Shown in pieces: positions 12,873 through 21,465 of a stretch of DNA of 64,000 nucleotides; within the stretch, counting starts at the first letter, position 1, and each line of letters opens with the position of its first letter. The notes beneath the pieces are model-generated. The model was not told the DNA's origin. It searched no databases and saw only the letters and a list, made by a program, of their open reading frames with translations. The stretch is from Paenibacillus piscarius (GTDB lineage Bacteria; Bacillota; Bacilli; Paenibacillales; Paenibacillaceae): assembly GCF_022234545.1 (NCBI RefSeq), contig NZ_JAIEUI010000002.1, positions 518,000 through 581,999 of the forward strand, in the 5' to 3' direction. The translations under genes and the position numbers were made by a program.

Positions 12873-12913
12873 AAACGGTATGCCGCCCCCGGTCAGGGTT
12901 AGGCATACCGTTT
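12873..12913. terminator. Bidirectional terminator
   Basis: AAACGGTATGCC pairs perfectly with GGCATACCGTTT around a 17-base loop, followed by a short T-rich stretch on the plus strand. It closes the two-component unit. Confidence 0.75.
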
Positions 12914-13119
12914 CTTGTTGCACCCGCATCTTCCATTATAGCGGCAGGACCTGCGCAGCTGCGCTGTCCCGTCCTTTCAGTGAAAAGCTGCGGGAAATGC
13001 GAATCCGCTGACATAACCGGTGTACACAAGGTTCTCATGCAGTAGCTACCCATGTCAGACGGACCCTCACACTTTTTTAGTACCCGTTACGGGGAACTTA
13101 AAACGCTCTGGCGCAAGAT

Positions 13120-14301
13120 TCAGAAATTCATATAGACCACCGCGTAATCGGGAAAAGGCTCCATCCATTTCACCAAGGTCTTCGGCAGCTTGGTGGTTCC
13201 CGGAACATTGGTATAGAACCGCACGAACGTCTCAGGAGCTTCATCTGAATCAGAGGCTTCATCCGAATCTAGCGCAGCCGCCCAGAAATGACCCTGCTTA
13301 TCATACATGATGATCGCTTCTGTAAGGGTGAACAGCCCTCTCACGCCGCCCTGCACCACCTTCGCCCCTTTACCGTCCAGATCCTTCGACTCACTGATCA
13401 GCTGCATACTGTACAGGAACAGATCATAATCCTTCCCTACCAGCTTACGGAAGGCCTGGTCATCCGCTGCCGTCTTGAAGACCCCGGTGTCCCGCAAGGT
13501 GAACGTGTTCTCTTGCGGGTCTCTTGTATACTGGCCGGTGTAGGTTACATTCGCTCCGGCAGAATACACCGGTGAAGGGCTGGTTACATACAGGCTGCCG
13601 TTCAGCAGATAGAAGAAGACCACCGAGCCGTCCTCTTCCCTGTAGATGGCAATCCGCTTGCGGACGAATGCCGTTTCTTCATATAACTGGCCGGAATGAG
13701 CGCCATCGTAGGCATCGATTGAGAAGGCCAGCTTATCACTTTTGACATTGCTGAATTCAATATAAGATCCATAGAAGGGCGAATCACTCTTCATATACCA
13801 TTCTCCCTGCCAATCCTTCACGGACGGCACCTTGGCGCTGGCTGCGCCGGAAGCCGTCAATGCCTCAACCGGCAGCTGCTTGGTGCCGTCCGGGTTGCTC
13901 CATACCCCGAAGAACCCGGTGCCGTTAAGCCACCAGCCCTCGAAATGGCCGGTTTCCTTGCCCTTCGCATCATATTCGGTGATATAAGCCTGCTTGCCGC
14001 TGACACTTCCTGCGAGCTTGATCGTCTTCTTGTATTTGTCGTAATAATAACTGCCCGTCAGCTTCCCGCTGCTATCCGCCTTGAGCGACATATGAATTGG
14101 CAGATTGCCGTTGATCGCGCCCGTCAGCGGCACCAGCCCGTTCGTGGCCGGAGTCTGGGTGGCTAAAGCAGCGGCAACCGTCGTCGTCCCAGCTGGGACA
14201 GCCTTCGCCTGTGCCGGAGCAGCCCCTGCCCCCGGCACCAGAATGGCAGGCAGCAGCAGCGCAGCCGCCAGCAGGGTGCTGATCTTACGTGTAATTCTCA
14301 T
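13120..14301 (-). CDS. Exported protein of unknown function
   Basis: A 393-residue protein with a clear signal peptide (MRITRKISTLLAAALLLPAI, cleavage near AGAAPAQA). The mature part has a repeated beta-type pattern (GSYYYDKYKKTIKLAGSVSG, AYITEYDAKGKETGHFEGWW) like that of small secreted proteins that score glycine/aromatic-rich beta strands. A second half contains WQGEWYMKSDSPFYGSYIEF and KVVQGGVRGLFTLTEAIIMY. I do not recognise a catalytic motif. Start follows GGAAGGGGTTATT. It is monocistronic and faces the two-component system convergently. A role outside the membrane is certain from the signal; anything more is not supported. Confidence 0.75.
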   Translation of the reverse strand: MRITRKISTLLAAALLLPAILVPGAGAAPAQAKAVPAGTTTVAAALATQTPATNGLVPLTGAINGNLPIHMSLKADSSGKLTGSYYYDKYKKTIKLAGSVSGKQAYITEYDAKGKETGHFEGWWLNGTGFFGVWSNPDGTKQLPVEALTASGAASAKVPSVKDWQGEWYMKSDSPFYGSYIEFSNVKSDKLAFSIDAYDGAHSGQLYEETAFVRKRIAIYREEDGSVVFFYLLNGSLYVTSPSPVYSAGANVTYTGQYTRDPQENTFTLRDTGVFKTAADDQAFRKLVGKDYDLFLYSMQLISESKDLDGKGAKVVQGGVRGLFTLTEAIIMYDKQGHFWAAALDSDEASDSDEAPETFVRFYTNVPGTTKLPKTLVKWMEPFPDYAVVYMNF

Positions 14302-14676
14302 AATAACCCCTTCCTCTCACCATCATCTATAACAGCTACGTTACACTGTATGCCATAAATTACCCTTTTACAAGCAGGTAAAGCGCAGGAAACAACCCCG
14401 CTATATAAATTAATTTCACTTATAAAATCGCCAATCACAGACCGAGGATATGCAATATCCAAATGATGGTGCAGGCAGAGTTAAGGGGGCAAGCTGTATG
14501 GATAGGCTTAACTGCACTCTGTACAACAAAATCGTCTAGTATGCCGCCAAACAACCGTCTAGCTGTATTTCGTACATCTAAATCTCCAATAATACCTGGA
14601 TTCTTATGATTCCGGCAAAAATAGTTGTACACACTACAGTTGGAGGAGGAGAACCCTCCTTTTCACTGTTTTTAAT
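14302..14676. other. Intergenic stretch with degenerate inverted repeats
   Basis: No gene is supported here; the open frame on the minus strand (about 14435-14632) has no ribosome binding site. The stretch contains GTTAAG/CTTAAC (around 14472-14510), a GGAGG/CCTCC hairpin (14642-14658), and ACTCTGTACAA near 14516, which recurs inverted as TTGTACAGAGT at 14676. This is the pattern of a decayed dispersed repeat, which a genome-wide search could confirm. Confidence 0.4.
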
Positions 14677-14711
14677 TGTACAGAGTACATTTATTGCTGT
14701 CAGCCTTAGGG
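14677..14711 (+). promoter_or_regulatory. Palindromic operator plus possible promoter of the cupin gene
   Basis: The perfect palindrome TGTAC-AGA-GTACA lies directly before a possible -35 (TTGCTG) and, 18 bp on, a TATATA -10 box extending slightly beyond the listed site. An inverted half copy lies 150 bp upstream. The binding protein is unknown. Confidence 0.45.
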
Positions 14712-14753
14712 TAATTCTATATATACCAAAATTCACTTAGGAGATGATCCGTT

Positions 14754-15293
14754 ATGCCAGAATCAACCGCTACAGGACATCAACACGATGAAGCTATAGT
14801 TAAGCTAAAGTTCGAGCCGGACGGCTTGTTGCCGAACAACCCGGAGCTTCCGGCCCTGCTGTATACGGGTGTTCTTAGAGAACACCCGGAAGACACCGAA
14901 CGGATCTTCAATAATAACGGCTGGCTGAACAGCTGGGTGAACGGTGTCTTTCCCTATCATCACTATCACAGCAATGCGCATGAGGTACTGGGTGTCGTCT
15001 CCGGCAGCGCCAGCCTCCAGCTTGGCGGAGACGCCGGACGCACCGTTCAGGTGAGCGCCGGGGATGTCGTGGTGCTGCCTGCCGGCACGGCGCATAAGAA
15101 GCTCACGGCTTCACCGGACTTCCGCATCGCAGGTGCCTATCCCGGCGGCATGGACTATAACACCCGCCAGGCGGACCCGGACGACTTCGCGGCAGCGTTG
15201 CCCGAAATCCGCGAGGTTCCGCTGCCAGAGCGTGATCCCGTCTACGGCAAGGACGGCCCGCTGCTGAATCTGTGGAAGCCGAAGCAGGCGTAG
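14754..15293 (+). CDS. Cupin-domain protein (YjlB-like)
   Basis: A 179-residue single-domain cupin. Metal-binding motif 1 appears as HHYHSNAHEVLGVVSGSASL near residues 64-84 and motif 2 as GDVVVLPAGTAHK near 103-115. The sequence around FPYHHYHSNAHEVLGV is typical of the YjlB family of small cytoplasmic cupins of unknown substrate. The C-terminal LNLWKPK is also conserved in that family. The start follows TTAGGAGATGATCCGTT. It is probably monocistronic, with a palindromic operator upstream. The reaction cannot be assigned. Confidence 0.8.
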   Translation: MPESTATGHQHDEAIVKLKFEPDGLLPNNPELPALLYTGVLREHPEDTERIFNNNGWLNSWVNGVFPYHHYHSNAHEVLGVVSGSASLQLGGDAGRTVQVSAGDVVVLPAGTAHKKLTASPDFRIAGAYPGGMDYNTRQADPDDFAAALPEIREVPLPERDPVYGKDGPLLNLWKPKQA

Positions 15294-15366
15294 GAATGAG
15301 TAAACCTCGCCTGCCCGTACGCCATTCACCTACCTTCCTCTGCATTTCAGGGATCAAATCATGCAG

Positions 15367-15396
15367 TTGACACCCTAAGCTGCGAACTCCTATAAA
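15367..15396 (+). promoter_or_regulatory. Sigma-A type promoter of the LytTR regulator/kinase pair
   Basis: TTGACA and TATAAA are separated by 18 bp, about 75 bp upstream of the start codon. Confidence 0.65.
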
Positions 15397-15470
15397 CCAT
15401 GCTGTATACTGTAATGTACAACATTAAGCGTTCATTATATCTCATTGCACCGAAGCTGAGGAGGTCCGTG

Positions 15471-16217
15471 ATGTACAGAGTTGCAGTATGCGATGATGAA
15501 GCTAAGCTAAGAGAGCAGGTCAAGGGGCTGCTGCTGGCCTTATCCATGAAGACGAATATCGAATTCGAGATCGGGCTGTTTACCTCCGGCGAGCAGCTTT
15601 TAGCTCACTATGAGCAAGGCGGGGATCCCTTCCATATTCTGATTCTGGATGTGGAGATGAGCGGCATGAACGGGATTCAGACGGCACGCCGGCTCAGAAG
15701 CCAGAAGCATTTTGACGAACAGATTATCTTCCTGACCAGCTACCCGGAATATATGGTGGAGAGCTTCGACGTCATCACCTTTCAATATCTGATCAAGCCG
15801 CTGGCGCCGGGTCTGCTGGAGGAGAAGATTCTCAGGCTGTACGACTACTTCCAGGCGCAGGATAAGAAGTTTCTGGTCATCAAGTCCGGCTACGAGGAGG
15901 TCGTGCTGAAGCATGATGACATTATCGGAATCGAAGCCGCCAAGAGCCTGACCGTGAAAAGCAAGCTGAACGTGATTACCCCCGCCGCAACTTACGAGAC
16001 CAAAGGGCTGATTGCCGAATACGCCGCTGCGCTGCGGGAGAGCCATTTTCTGCAAATTCACCGTTCGATTATTATCAACCTCCTGCATGTGAAGAAGTTC
16101 TCTGGCGGGTCCGTGCAGATGTCGGGCGGTCAGGAGTTCCCCATCGGGCGCTCCAGGATCAAAGAGGTTAAAGATTTCTACACCAAATTCATGATTATGA
16201 AGGAACACTCCCTATGA
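15471..16217 (+). CDS. LytTR-family response regulator (AgrA-like)
   Basis: A 248-residue regulator: receiver domain (residues 1-125; CDDE near the N-terminus, phospho-acceptor in LILDVEMSGMNG, Lys in QYLIKPL) followed by a LytTR DNA-binding domain (~140-240; FLVIKSGYEEVVLKHDDIIG, HFLQIHRSIIINLLHVKKFS, then GQEFPIGRSR). LytTR proteins bind imperfect direct repeats and often control secreted or surface products. I chose the ATG preceded by GAGGAGGTCCGTG. It overlaps the kinase gene by 4 bp (ATGA), so translation is coupled. Confidence 0.88.
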   Translation: MYRVAVCDDEAKLREQVKGLLLALSMKTNIEFEIGLFTSGEQLLAHYEQGGDPFHILILDVEMSGMNGIQTARRLRSQKHFDEQIIFLTSYPEYMVESFDVITFQYLIKPLAPGLLEEKILRLYDYFQAQDKKFLVIKSGYEEVVLKHDDIIGIEAAKSLTVKSKLNVITPAATYETKGLIAEYAAALRESHFLQIHRSIIINLLHVKKFSGGSVQMSGGQEFPIGRSRIKEVKDFYTKFMIMKEHSL

Positions 16218-17503
16218 TTCTCTATAACCTGCCCATTGTGCTCTGTGTGCTGCTGGTGATGGCTTTTCAGACCAACTTCTACTTTGGCTCCGTATTTGAC
16301 AAATCCGCCAGGAAGCCTAACCGGATCATCTATTTCCTGATCTATGGAGCACTGTGCTGTGTCTACCTGTTCGCCCCGATGTCACCCCTGTTATCCTCCG
16401 GTGTAGCCTTGCTGATGATCTTCAGTATGGCGCAATCCTATCGGGTGGAGATGAAGACCCAGGTGATCTTTTCGATACTGTACGCGGTGCTGATGACGGT
16501 GGTCAGCTTTATCTCGCTGTATATTTTCTCCATGATCGATTCCGTTGACTACACCAGCATGGATGCCGGTACAGGAATTGACCGGCCGGCCTTCATCAAG
16601 GGGCTGATCCTAAGCTGTATCATTATGTTCCCTGTCATTCAGCTCATCCGCCTGATCTCCAAGCGCCGAAGCGTCTCTCTGCCTTACCGGTATTATGTGA
16701 TGTTCCTGCTTGTCCCGCTGATCAGCACGTACCAGATCAACGTTCTGACCGCAGACACCAAGAAGGATATCTATTATTTCATTGCGATTCTTGGCTTCCT
16801 GTTCCTGAATGTGATGATCGTCTATGTCTTCGATACGATAACGGATAAGTTCCAGTTCATGCACGAGAATGCGCAGTTGCAGGACCAGATGAATTACCAG
16901 GACGCCAACTATGAGAAAACCGTACACAGCTTCAAATCGATCAAGCGGATCATTCACGACACGCACCAGCAGTTCCTCTACATCGAAGAATGTATCCGGC
17001 GGAATGACTCCGCTGCGGCTCTGGAGCATATCAAGCTCACGCTGAATAAAGTGGAGGATGCCTACCAGCGGGTCAATACGGGACATCTTGCAGTGGATGC
17101 GCTGGTGACGAACACCCTGAATATCGGACAGGCCAACGGTATCCGTATCGATACCCGGCTTAATCTCCAGCCCGGAGAGCTGCGGATCGACCGCTATGAC
17201 TTATGTGTTGTGCTGGGGAACATGCTGGATAATGCCATCGAGGCCTCCAAAAAAGTAAAGCTCGCCGAAGACCGCTACATTCTGATCCAGATGCATACGA
17301 ATGACTCCGCGCTGTTCATCCGGGTGCTGAACCATACGGCCCAGGAAGCGGCCTCCCTCCATTCCCGCAAGCCTGAGCCGGAATACCATGGCATTGGCCT
17401 GACCAATATCTCCAGAATCTGCGAGAAGTACGGCGGGAATATGACCACCCTGTCCAGGCATAACGAATTCAACAATATGGTGGTGCTGCCTTTTGACGTT
17501 TAG
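16214..17503 (+). CDS. GHKL sensor histidine kinase (AgrC-like)
   Basis: A 429-residue kinase. The N-terminal ~215 residues hold six predicted membrane spans (MILYNLPIVLCVLLVMAFQT; IIYFLIYGALCCVYLFAP; and others). A coiled segment leads to the dimerisation helix with the phospho-acceptor His in RIIHDTHQQFLY, and the C-terminal ATPase domain has NMLDNAIEAS (N box) and GIGLTNISRICEKYGGN (G boxes). This is the HPK10/AgrC/ComD layout, which usually senses peptides. No AgrB/AgrD-like processing gene or peptide precursor is visible nearby, so the signal is unknown. It pairs with the LytTR regulator upstream, and the secreted serine hydrolase follows after 105 bp. Confidence 0.88.
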   Translation: MILYNLPIVLCVLLVMAFQTNFYFGSVFDKSARKPNRIIYFLIYGALCCVYLFAPMSPLLSSGVALLMIFSMAQSYRVEMKTQVIFSILYAVLMTVVSFISLYIFSMIDSVDYTSMDAGTGIDRPAFIKGLILSCIIMFPVIQLIRLISKRRSVSLPYRYYVMFLLVPLISTYQINVLTADTKKDIYYFIAILGFLFLNVMIVYVFDTITDKFQFMHENAQLQDQMNYQDANYEKTVHSFKSIKRIIHDTHQQFLYIEECIRRNDSAAALEHIKLTLNKVEDAYQRVNTGHLAVDALVTNTLNIGQANGIRIDTRLNLQPGELRIDRYDLCVVLGNMLDNAIEASKKVKLAEDRYILIQMHTNDSALFIRVLNHTAQEAASLHSRKPEPEYHGIGLTNISRICEKYGGNMTTLSRHNEFNNMVVLPFDV

Positions 17504-17608
17504 GGATCGTTATTGAACGTTTCAGGGTCATTCCGCTCTATTCTCTGCCTCCCGCCTGTATGATGGATTCAGATAGTAAGCCAATACAGGAACAGGAGGA
17601 GACAGACA

Positions 17609-19648
17609 ATGAACAAGTTAGCTTCAGTAGTATTAGCCGCTGTATTATTGATTCCCGCAGCTCCGGCATCGGCCCAGGAGAAGGAATCGGCAGCGCAGGC
17701 CAAGGCGCAGGAGCTGGGCCAGAAGATCTTATCCGATTACGGGGTGAGCGGACTCCAGTATGCCATCCGGGACCAGGGCAAGATTACGATGTCCGGCGGC
17801 TTCGGCGTATCCGACAAGGCAGCCGGGGCACCGGTCACGCAGGACACCATGTTCGGCATCGGCTCCATCAGCAAAATGCATGTCTCCGCAGCAACCATGA
17901 TGCTCGCGGAGGATAAGATCATCGACATCGACAAGCCGCTGATAACGTATCTTCCGCAGTTCAAGATGGCCGATGAGCGTTACAAGCAGATTACTCCGCG
18001 CATGTTAATGAATCATTCCTCGGGCCTGTACGGCAGCCACTACGGAAACAGCATTCTGCTGGATGATTCTGACACCCGGAATCATGACGAGCTGCTGACA
18101 AGACTCCAGTCTGAGCAACTGAAATCCGATCCGGGCGAATACTCCGTCTATTGCAACGATGGATTCCAGCTGCTGGAGCTGATGATTGAGCAGGTCACCG
18201 GCAGCAGCTATACGGAATTCCTGGACCAGCACATGAACGGCCCGCTTCAGTTAAGCTCCACCAAGACGCCGCTGAACACTTTTGACCGGCAAAAGCTTGC
18301 CAAGACTTACTTCCCTGCCTTCAAGCAGGCACTCCCTGCCGAGAACGCCAACATTCTGGGAGCAGGTGGCCTCTATTCCACAGCCGAAGATCTGACCACA
18401 TTCGCCGAGATGCTGAACGGCAAGCACCCGGACATTCTGTCGGAAGCCTCCGCTGAAGCGATGCAGCAGCCGGAATACCGCAAGGGGCTCTGGGTTCCCG
18501 AAGAGACCAATACCTTCAATTACGGCCTGGGCTGGGATGCGGTCAGTCTCGCACCGTTCAGCGACTATGGAATCAAAGCCTTATCCAAAGGTGGGGATAC
18601 CATTATGTATCACACCGCACTGGTGACCCTGCCGGAATCGGATATCTCCATCGCGGTGCTCTCGTCGGGCGGAAGTTCAATCTATAACAGCATCTTCGCC
18701 TCGAATGTATTGCTGGCGTATCTGAAGGATACCGGAAGGATTGATAAGATCCGGCCAGAAGCAACGTTTACGGCTCCGGTGAAGGCAGCCATGCCTGCTG
18801 AGCTCCAGTCCTATTCGGGATTATACGGTACCATTGGCTCCACAACAGAGGTCACGCTGAAGAACGGAGAGCTGAGCCTGCCCGAGCTGGAAGGCGGACT
18901 CGTTCCTGCTCAGAAGTATGTCTACACCGGTAAGGGCCAGTTCAAGAGCCCGGATGGCAGCGCCATCGTCAGCTTCGATCAACTAAAGAACGGCAAGACG
19001 TATCTGAAGCTGAATGTTCATCTGCAGCTCCCCGGCCTCGGCCAGATGCTGATGGTCACTTACGAATACCAGAAGCTTGATGCCAATCCGCTGGATGCGA
19101 CGGTGAAGCAGGCCTGGACGAAGCGGGACGGCAAAAGCTACTACGCCCTGGATGAGAAAATCAATTCATCTTTCTACCTCTCCCCTTCCATCCTGACGAA
19201 GACCATTGCGGTCGATCAGGGGTATGCTTCCGGGACGCGGATTGTGGATCAGAACACCGCTGTCAATGCGGCTGAGATTCCGGTGATGAACGGCAGAGAC
19301 GCCTTCGATCTGACATTCTCCAAGCAGAATGGTGCAGAATATTTAACCATCGACGGCAATGATTATATCAGCGGGGATGCGGTGAAGCCGGTCTACGCAG
19401 GCCATGCATCGGTCACCACCATCCCCGCCAGCGGCCAGGGCATATGGTACAAGATCGGTAAGACAGCGGCCGGCCGCACCATGAAGGTAACCGCTCCAGA
19501 TGGCGCAGGGTTTGCCGTCTACGACGACAAGGGCACAATCGTAAATTACTCGGTCGTAACCAAAGACCGCTCCACCGTCTTGCCGCAAGGCGGAATGATC
19601 GTCTTCGGCGGACAGGCGGGCGATGTGTTCAAGCTTGAGTTGAAATAA
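17609..19648 (+). CDS. Secreted serine hydrolase, beta-lactamase (class C/PBP4*) family
   Basis: A 679-residue exported protein. The signal peptide ends near APASAQ. Residues ~30-380 are a class C beta-lactamase/D-Ala-D-Ala carboxypeptidase-like domain: SISK (SxxK) in GIGSISKMHVSAA, YCND (Tyr-x-Asn) in GEYSVYCNDGFQLLELM, and a KGGD segment in the place of the KTG motif. A long C-terminal beta-rich part (~390-679) has no catalytic motif. Members act on D-amino acid peptides or esters outside the cell, and the activity cannot be told from sequence. Start follows GGAGGAGACAGACA. It lies downstream of the AgrA/AgrC-like pair, which may control it. Confidence 0.85.
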   Translation: MNKLASVVLAAVLLIPAAPASAQEKESAAQAKAQELGQKILSDYGVSGLQYAIRDQGKITMSGGFGVSDKAAGAPVTQDTMFGIGSISKMHVSAATMMLAEDKIIDIDKPLITYLPQFKMADERYKQITPRMLMNHSSGLYGSHYGNSILLDDSDTRNHDELLTRLQSEQLKSDPGEYSVYCNDGFQLLELMIEQVTGSSYTEFLDQHMNGPLQLSSTKTPLNTFDRQKLAKTYFPAFKQALPAENANILGAGGLYSTAEDLTTFAEMLNGKHPDILSEASAEAMQQPEYRKGLWVPEETNTFNYGLGWDAVSLAPFSDYGIKALSKGGDTIMYHTALVTLPESDISIAVLSSGGSSIYNSIFASNVLLAYLKDTGRIDKIRPEATFTAPVKAAMPAELQSYSGLYGTIGSTTEVTLKNGELSLPELEGGLVPAQKYVYTGKGQFKSPDGSAIVSFDQLKNGKTYLKLNVHLQLPGLGQMLMVTYEYQKLDANPLDATVKQAWTKRDGKSYYALDEKINSSFYLSPSILTKTIAVDQGYASGTRIVDQNTAVNAAEIPVMNGRDAFDLTFSKQNGAEYLTIDGNDYISGDAVKPVYAGHASVTTIPASGQGIWYKIGKTAAGRTMKVTAPDGAGFAVYDDKGTIVNYSVVTKDRSTVLPQGGMIVFGGQAGDVFKLELK

Positions 19649-19740
19649 CGCTTTCAACTTTTCATACAAATTTTCTATTATTCTCAGAAACTTGCTTCCG
19701 GGTATACAGATATGTTTTAATATTATCGACTTGAATAATA

Positions 19741-19903
19741 CTCTTATCCAGAGTTCGGCGGAGGGCATAAGCCCAATGAAGCCGCTGTGACCGGTATGCG
19801 GACAGCATATCAGTCGCAGCACTAGAGGCATCCGGGATGCCTTGCACAGATGAGAGGGTGCTGACAGTTGATGAGACTGCCCCCTTAATAAGGGGGCTTT
19901 TTG
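19741..19903 (+). ncRNA. Structured leader resembling a divergent S-box (SAM-I) riboswitch
   Basis: The leader begins with CTCTTATC, which pairs perfectly (one G-U) with GATGAGAG at 19849-19856, just as P1 of SAM-I riboswitches does. The next bases (CAGAG, GGCGGAGGG, AGCCC, ATGAAGCC) follow the SAM-I order including the kink-turn (GGAGGG...GCCC-ATGAA). The core GCAACC is replaced by GTGACC, and the 3' J3/4 consensus is not visible. A GGTATGC/GCATATC stem (P3 position) and a GGCATC/GATGCC hairpin (P4 position) follow. It ends in a strong terminator before dedA. Known: S-box elements regulate methionine/SAM genes; a DedA target would be unusual. Inferred: a variant with altered ligand or a decayed S-box. 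Confidence 0.6.
19879..19903 (+). terminator. Terminator of the dedA leader
   Basis: GCCCCCTT pairs with AAGGGGGC around a short TAATA-type loop, followed by TTTTTG. It sits 22 bp before the dedA start, as expected for an attenuation platform. Confidence 0.85.
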
Positions 19904-19924
19904 TTTGAGAAGGGGGAGAAGCGT

Positions 19925-20518
19925 ATGACAGAGTGGATTACGGAGTTTATACTTTTCTTTAAGGATTTGTCGTATGCCGGAATTATGATCGCCTTGTCGT
20001 TTGAATTCGTGCCTGCTGAAATCGTACTTCCGCTTGCCGGGTATTGGGTGTATCTCGGAGATATGAAGCTGATTCTGACGATTCTGGCCGGTACGGTTGG
20101 CGGCACCCTTGGTCCGCTGACGCTGTATGCCCTGGGCCGGTTCGGCGGCAGACCGATGGTGGACAGATACGGGAAGTACCTGTTCATCCGCTCGCATCAC
20201 CTGGAAGCGTCCGACCGCTTTTTTGATAAATACGGTAGCGGTGTGGCCTTCTACGGGCGCTTCATCCCTGGTGTAAGAACCCTGATCTCGATCCCCTGCG
20301 GCATCGCCAAAATGAATGTGTTCAAATTCAGTCTCTACACGTTCCTGGCCATGCTGCCGATCACCGCCATCTACGTCTACCTGGGCTACAAGCTGGGCTC
20401 GCAGTGGGAGCATGTGGACGAGCTCGTCAAGCCTTACATTCTGCCGGCAGCTACTATATTCCTGGTAGGCTTCGGGCTGTATGTCCTGTCCAAGCGGTAC
20501 CGGAGACGGCAGGCTTAA
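19925..20518 (+). CDS. DedA-family membrane protein
   Basis: A 197-residue integral membrane protein. Family motifs are EFVPAEIVLPLAGYW near the N-terminus, GTVGGTLGPLTLYALGRFGG, and the conserved FYGRFIPGVRTLISIPCGIA with the essential Arg and Gly residues. Several DedA proteins (UptA group) flip undecaprenyl phosphate back across the membrane; others affect membrane potential. Here uppP, which makes undecaprenyl phosphate outside the membrane, follows in the same direction, supporting the lipid-carrier role. Start ATG follows GGGGGAGAAGCGT. Expression is likely attenuated by the leader RNA upstream. Confidence 0.88.
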   Translation: MTEWITEFILFFKDLSYAGIMIALSFEFVPAEIVLPLAGYWVYLGDMKLILTILAGTVGGTLGPLTLYALGRFGGRPMVDRYGKYLFIRSHHLEASDRFFDKYGSGVAFYGRFIPGVRTLISIPCGIAKMNVFKFSLYTFLAMLPITAIYVYLGYKLGSQWEHVDELVKPYILPAATIFLVGFGLYVLSKRYRRRQA

Positions 20519-20525
20519 TTGGATA

Positions 20526-20613
20526 ATTAAGATGTACTTATGACTTTAACGACAAGCGAAGAAGCGGAGGGGAAAATTACCCTTTCCAGTTCAAAACTTA
20601 AGTACATTTTAAT
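20526..20613 (+). repeat. 15-bp inverted repeat before uppP
   Basis: ATTAAGATGTACTTA and TAAGTACATTTTAAT are complementary over 15 bp with one G-U pair, enclosing 58 bp that contain a second partial stem (GGGGAAA/CCTTTCC). It ends 26 bp before the uppP start. No T-run follows, so it is more likely a structured 5' leader or operator than a terminator. Confidence 0.6.
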
Positions 20614-20639
20614 ATAGCGTTCAACTTTAGGAGGAAAAT

Positions 20640-21452
20640 ATGGAATCTGTAGTGGTTTGGCTGAAGTATCTGGTACTAGGACTTGTCCAGGGGGTGACGG
20701 AGCCGATTCCTGTCTCCTCCAGCGGGCATTTAATCATTGCCCAGCGGCTGCTCGGCGTGAAGCAGAATGGACTCTCTTTTGAAATTTTGACGAATACGGC
20801 CTCATTAATTGCGATCTGCTTCATTTTCCGCAAAGATATCTGGGACTTGATCACAGGGTTCTTCCGTTACCTGCGGACGCGCGATGCCAAGTACCGGTCA
20901 GAGTTCATGTTCTGCATCTACATCGTGATCGGAACGATTCCCGCAGCCGTGGCTGCCGTGTTCTTCAAGGATACGATCGAACGTGTCTTCACCTCTGTAC
21001 ATACCGTTTCCATTAGCTTGCTCGTCACCGGGGTTGCCCTCTGGCTGATCCGCAATCTGCGCGGCCAAAAAAGAGACGGTAATCTCAAAGTGAAGGATGC
21101 CATCATCGTCGGGCTGGCTCAAGCCGTCGCCCTGATCCCCGGTATAAGCCGTTCGGGTTCAACGGTCATTGCCTCGATTGCGGTAGGCATGAAGCAGGAG
21201 ACCGCCCTGAAGTTCTCCTTCATGCTGTACATTCCCATCAGTATCGGCGGCCTGATCCTCGGCGCATCTGACATCGCCCATGATCCGAACCGTGCGGCGC
21301 TGGCCATGCCCTACCTGATCGCCTTCCTCACCACCCTAGTCGCCACCTACTTCGCCATGCGCTGGTTCATCGGCATTATGGCGAAGGGGAACCTGATTTA
21401 CTTCTCGTATTATTGCTTCATCGTTGGCACGTTGCTGCTGATTTTCTTGTAA
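20640..21452 (+). CDS. uppP: Undecaprenyl-diphosphate phosphatase
   Basis: A 270-residue polytopic protein that removes the distal phosphate of undecaprenyl diphosphate so the carrier can be reused for peptidoglycan and other surface polymers; it is linked to bacitracin resistance. Both signature motifs are present: QGVTEPIPVSSSGH near residues 17-30 (ExxxE-type segment plus PxSSxSGH) and PGISRSGST near residue 165. Eight membrane spans are predicted. Start follows AGGAGGAAAAT. It lies behind dedA, with a long inverted repeat in between. Confidence 0.95.
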   Translation: MESVVVWLKYLVLGLVQGVTEPIPVSSSGHLIIAQRLLGVKQNGLSFEILTNTASLIAICFIFRKDIWDLITGFFRYLRTRDAKYRSEFMFCIYIVIGTIPAAVAAVFFKDTIERVFTSVHTVSISLLVTGVALWLIRNLRGQKRDGNLKVKDAIIVGLAQAVALIPGISRSGSTVIASIAVGMKQETALKFSFMLYIPISIGGLILGASDIAHDPNRAALAMPYLIAFLTTLVATYFAMRWFIGIMAKGNLIYFSYYCFIVGTLLLIFL

Positions 21453-21465
21453 CAAGGGCATGGTA

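Noticed and set aside
14435..14632. 65-codon frame on the minus strand upstream of the cupin
   Set aside because: No ribosome binding site and composition unlike neighbouring genes; better explained as a repeat remnant.
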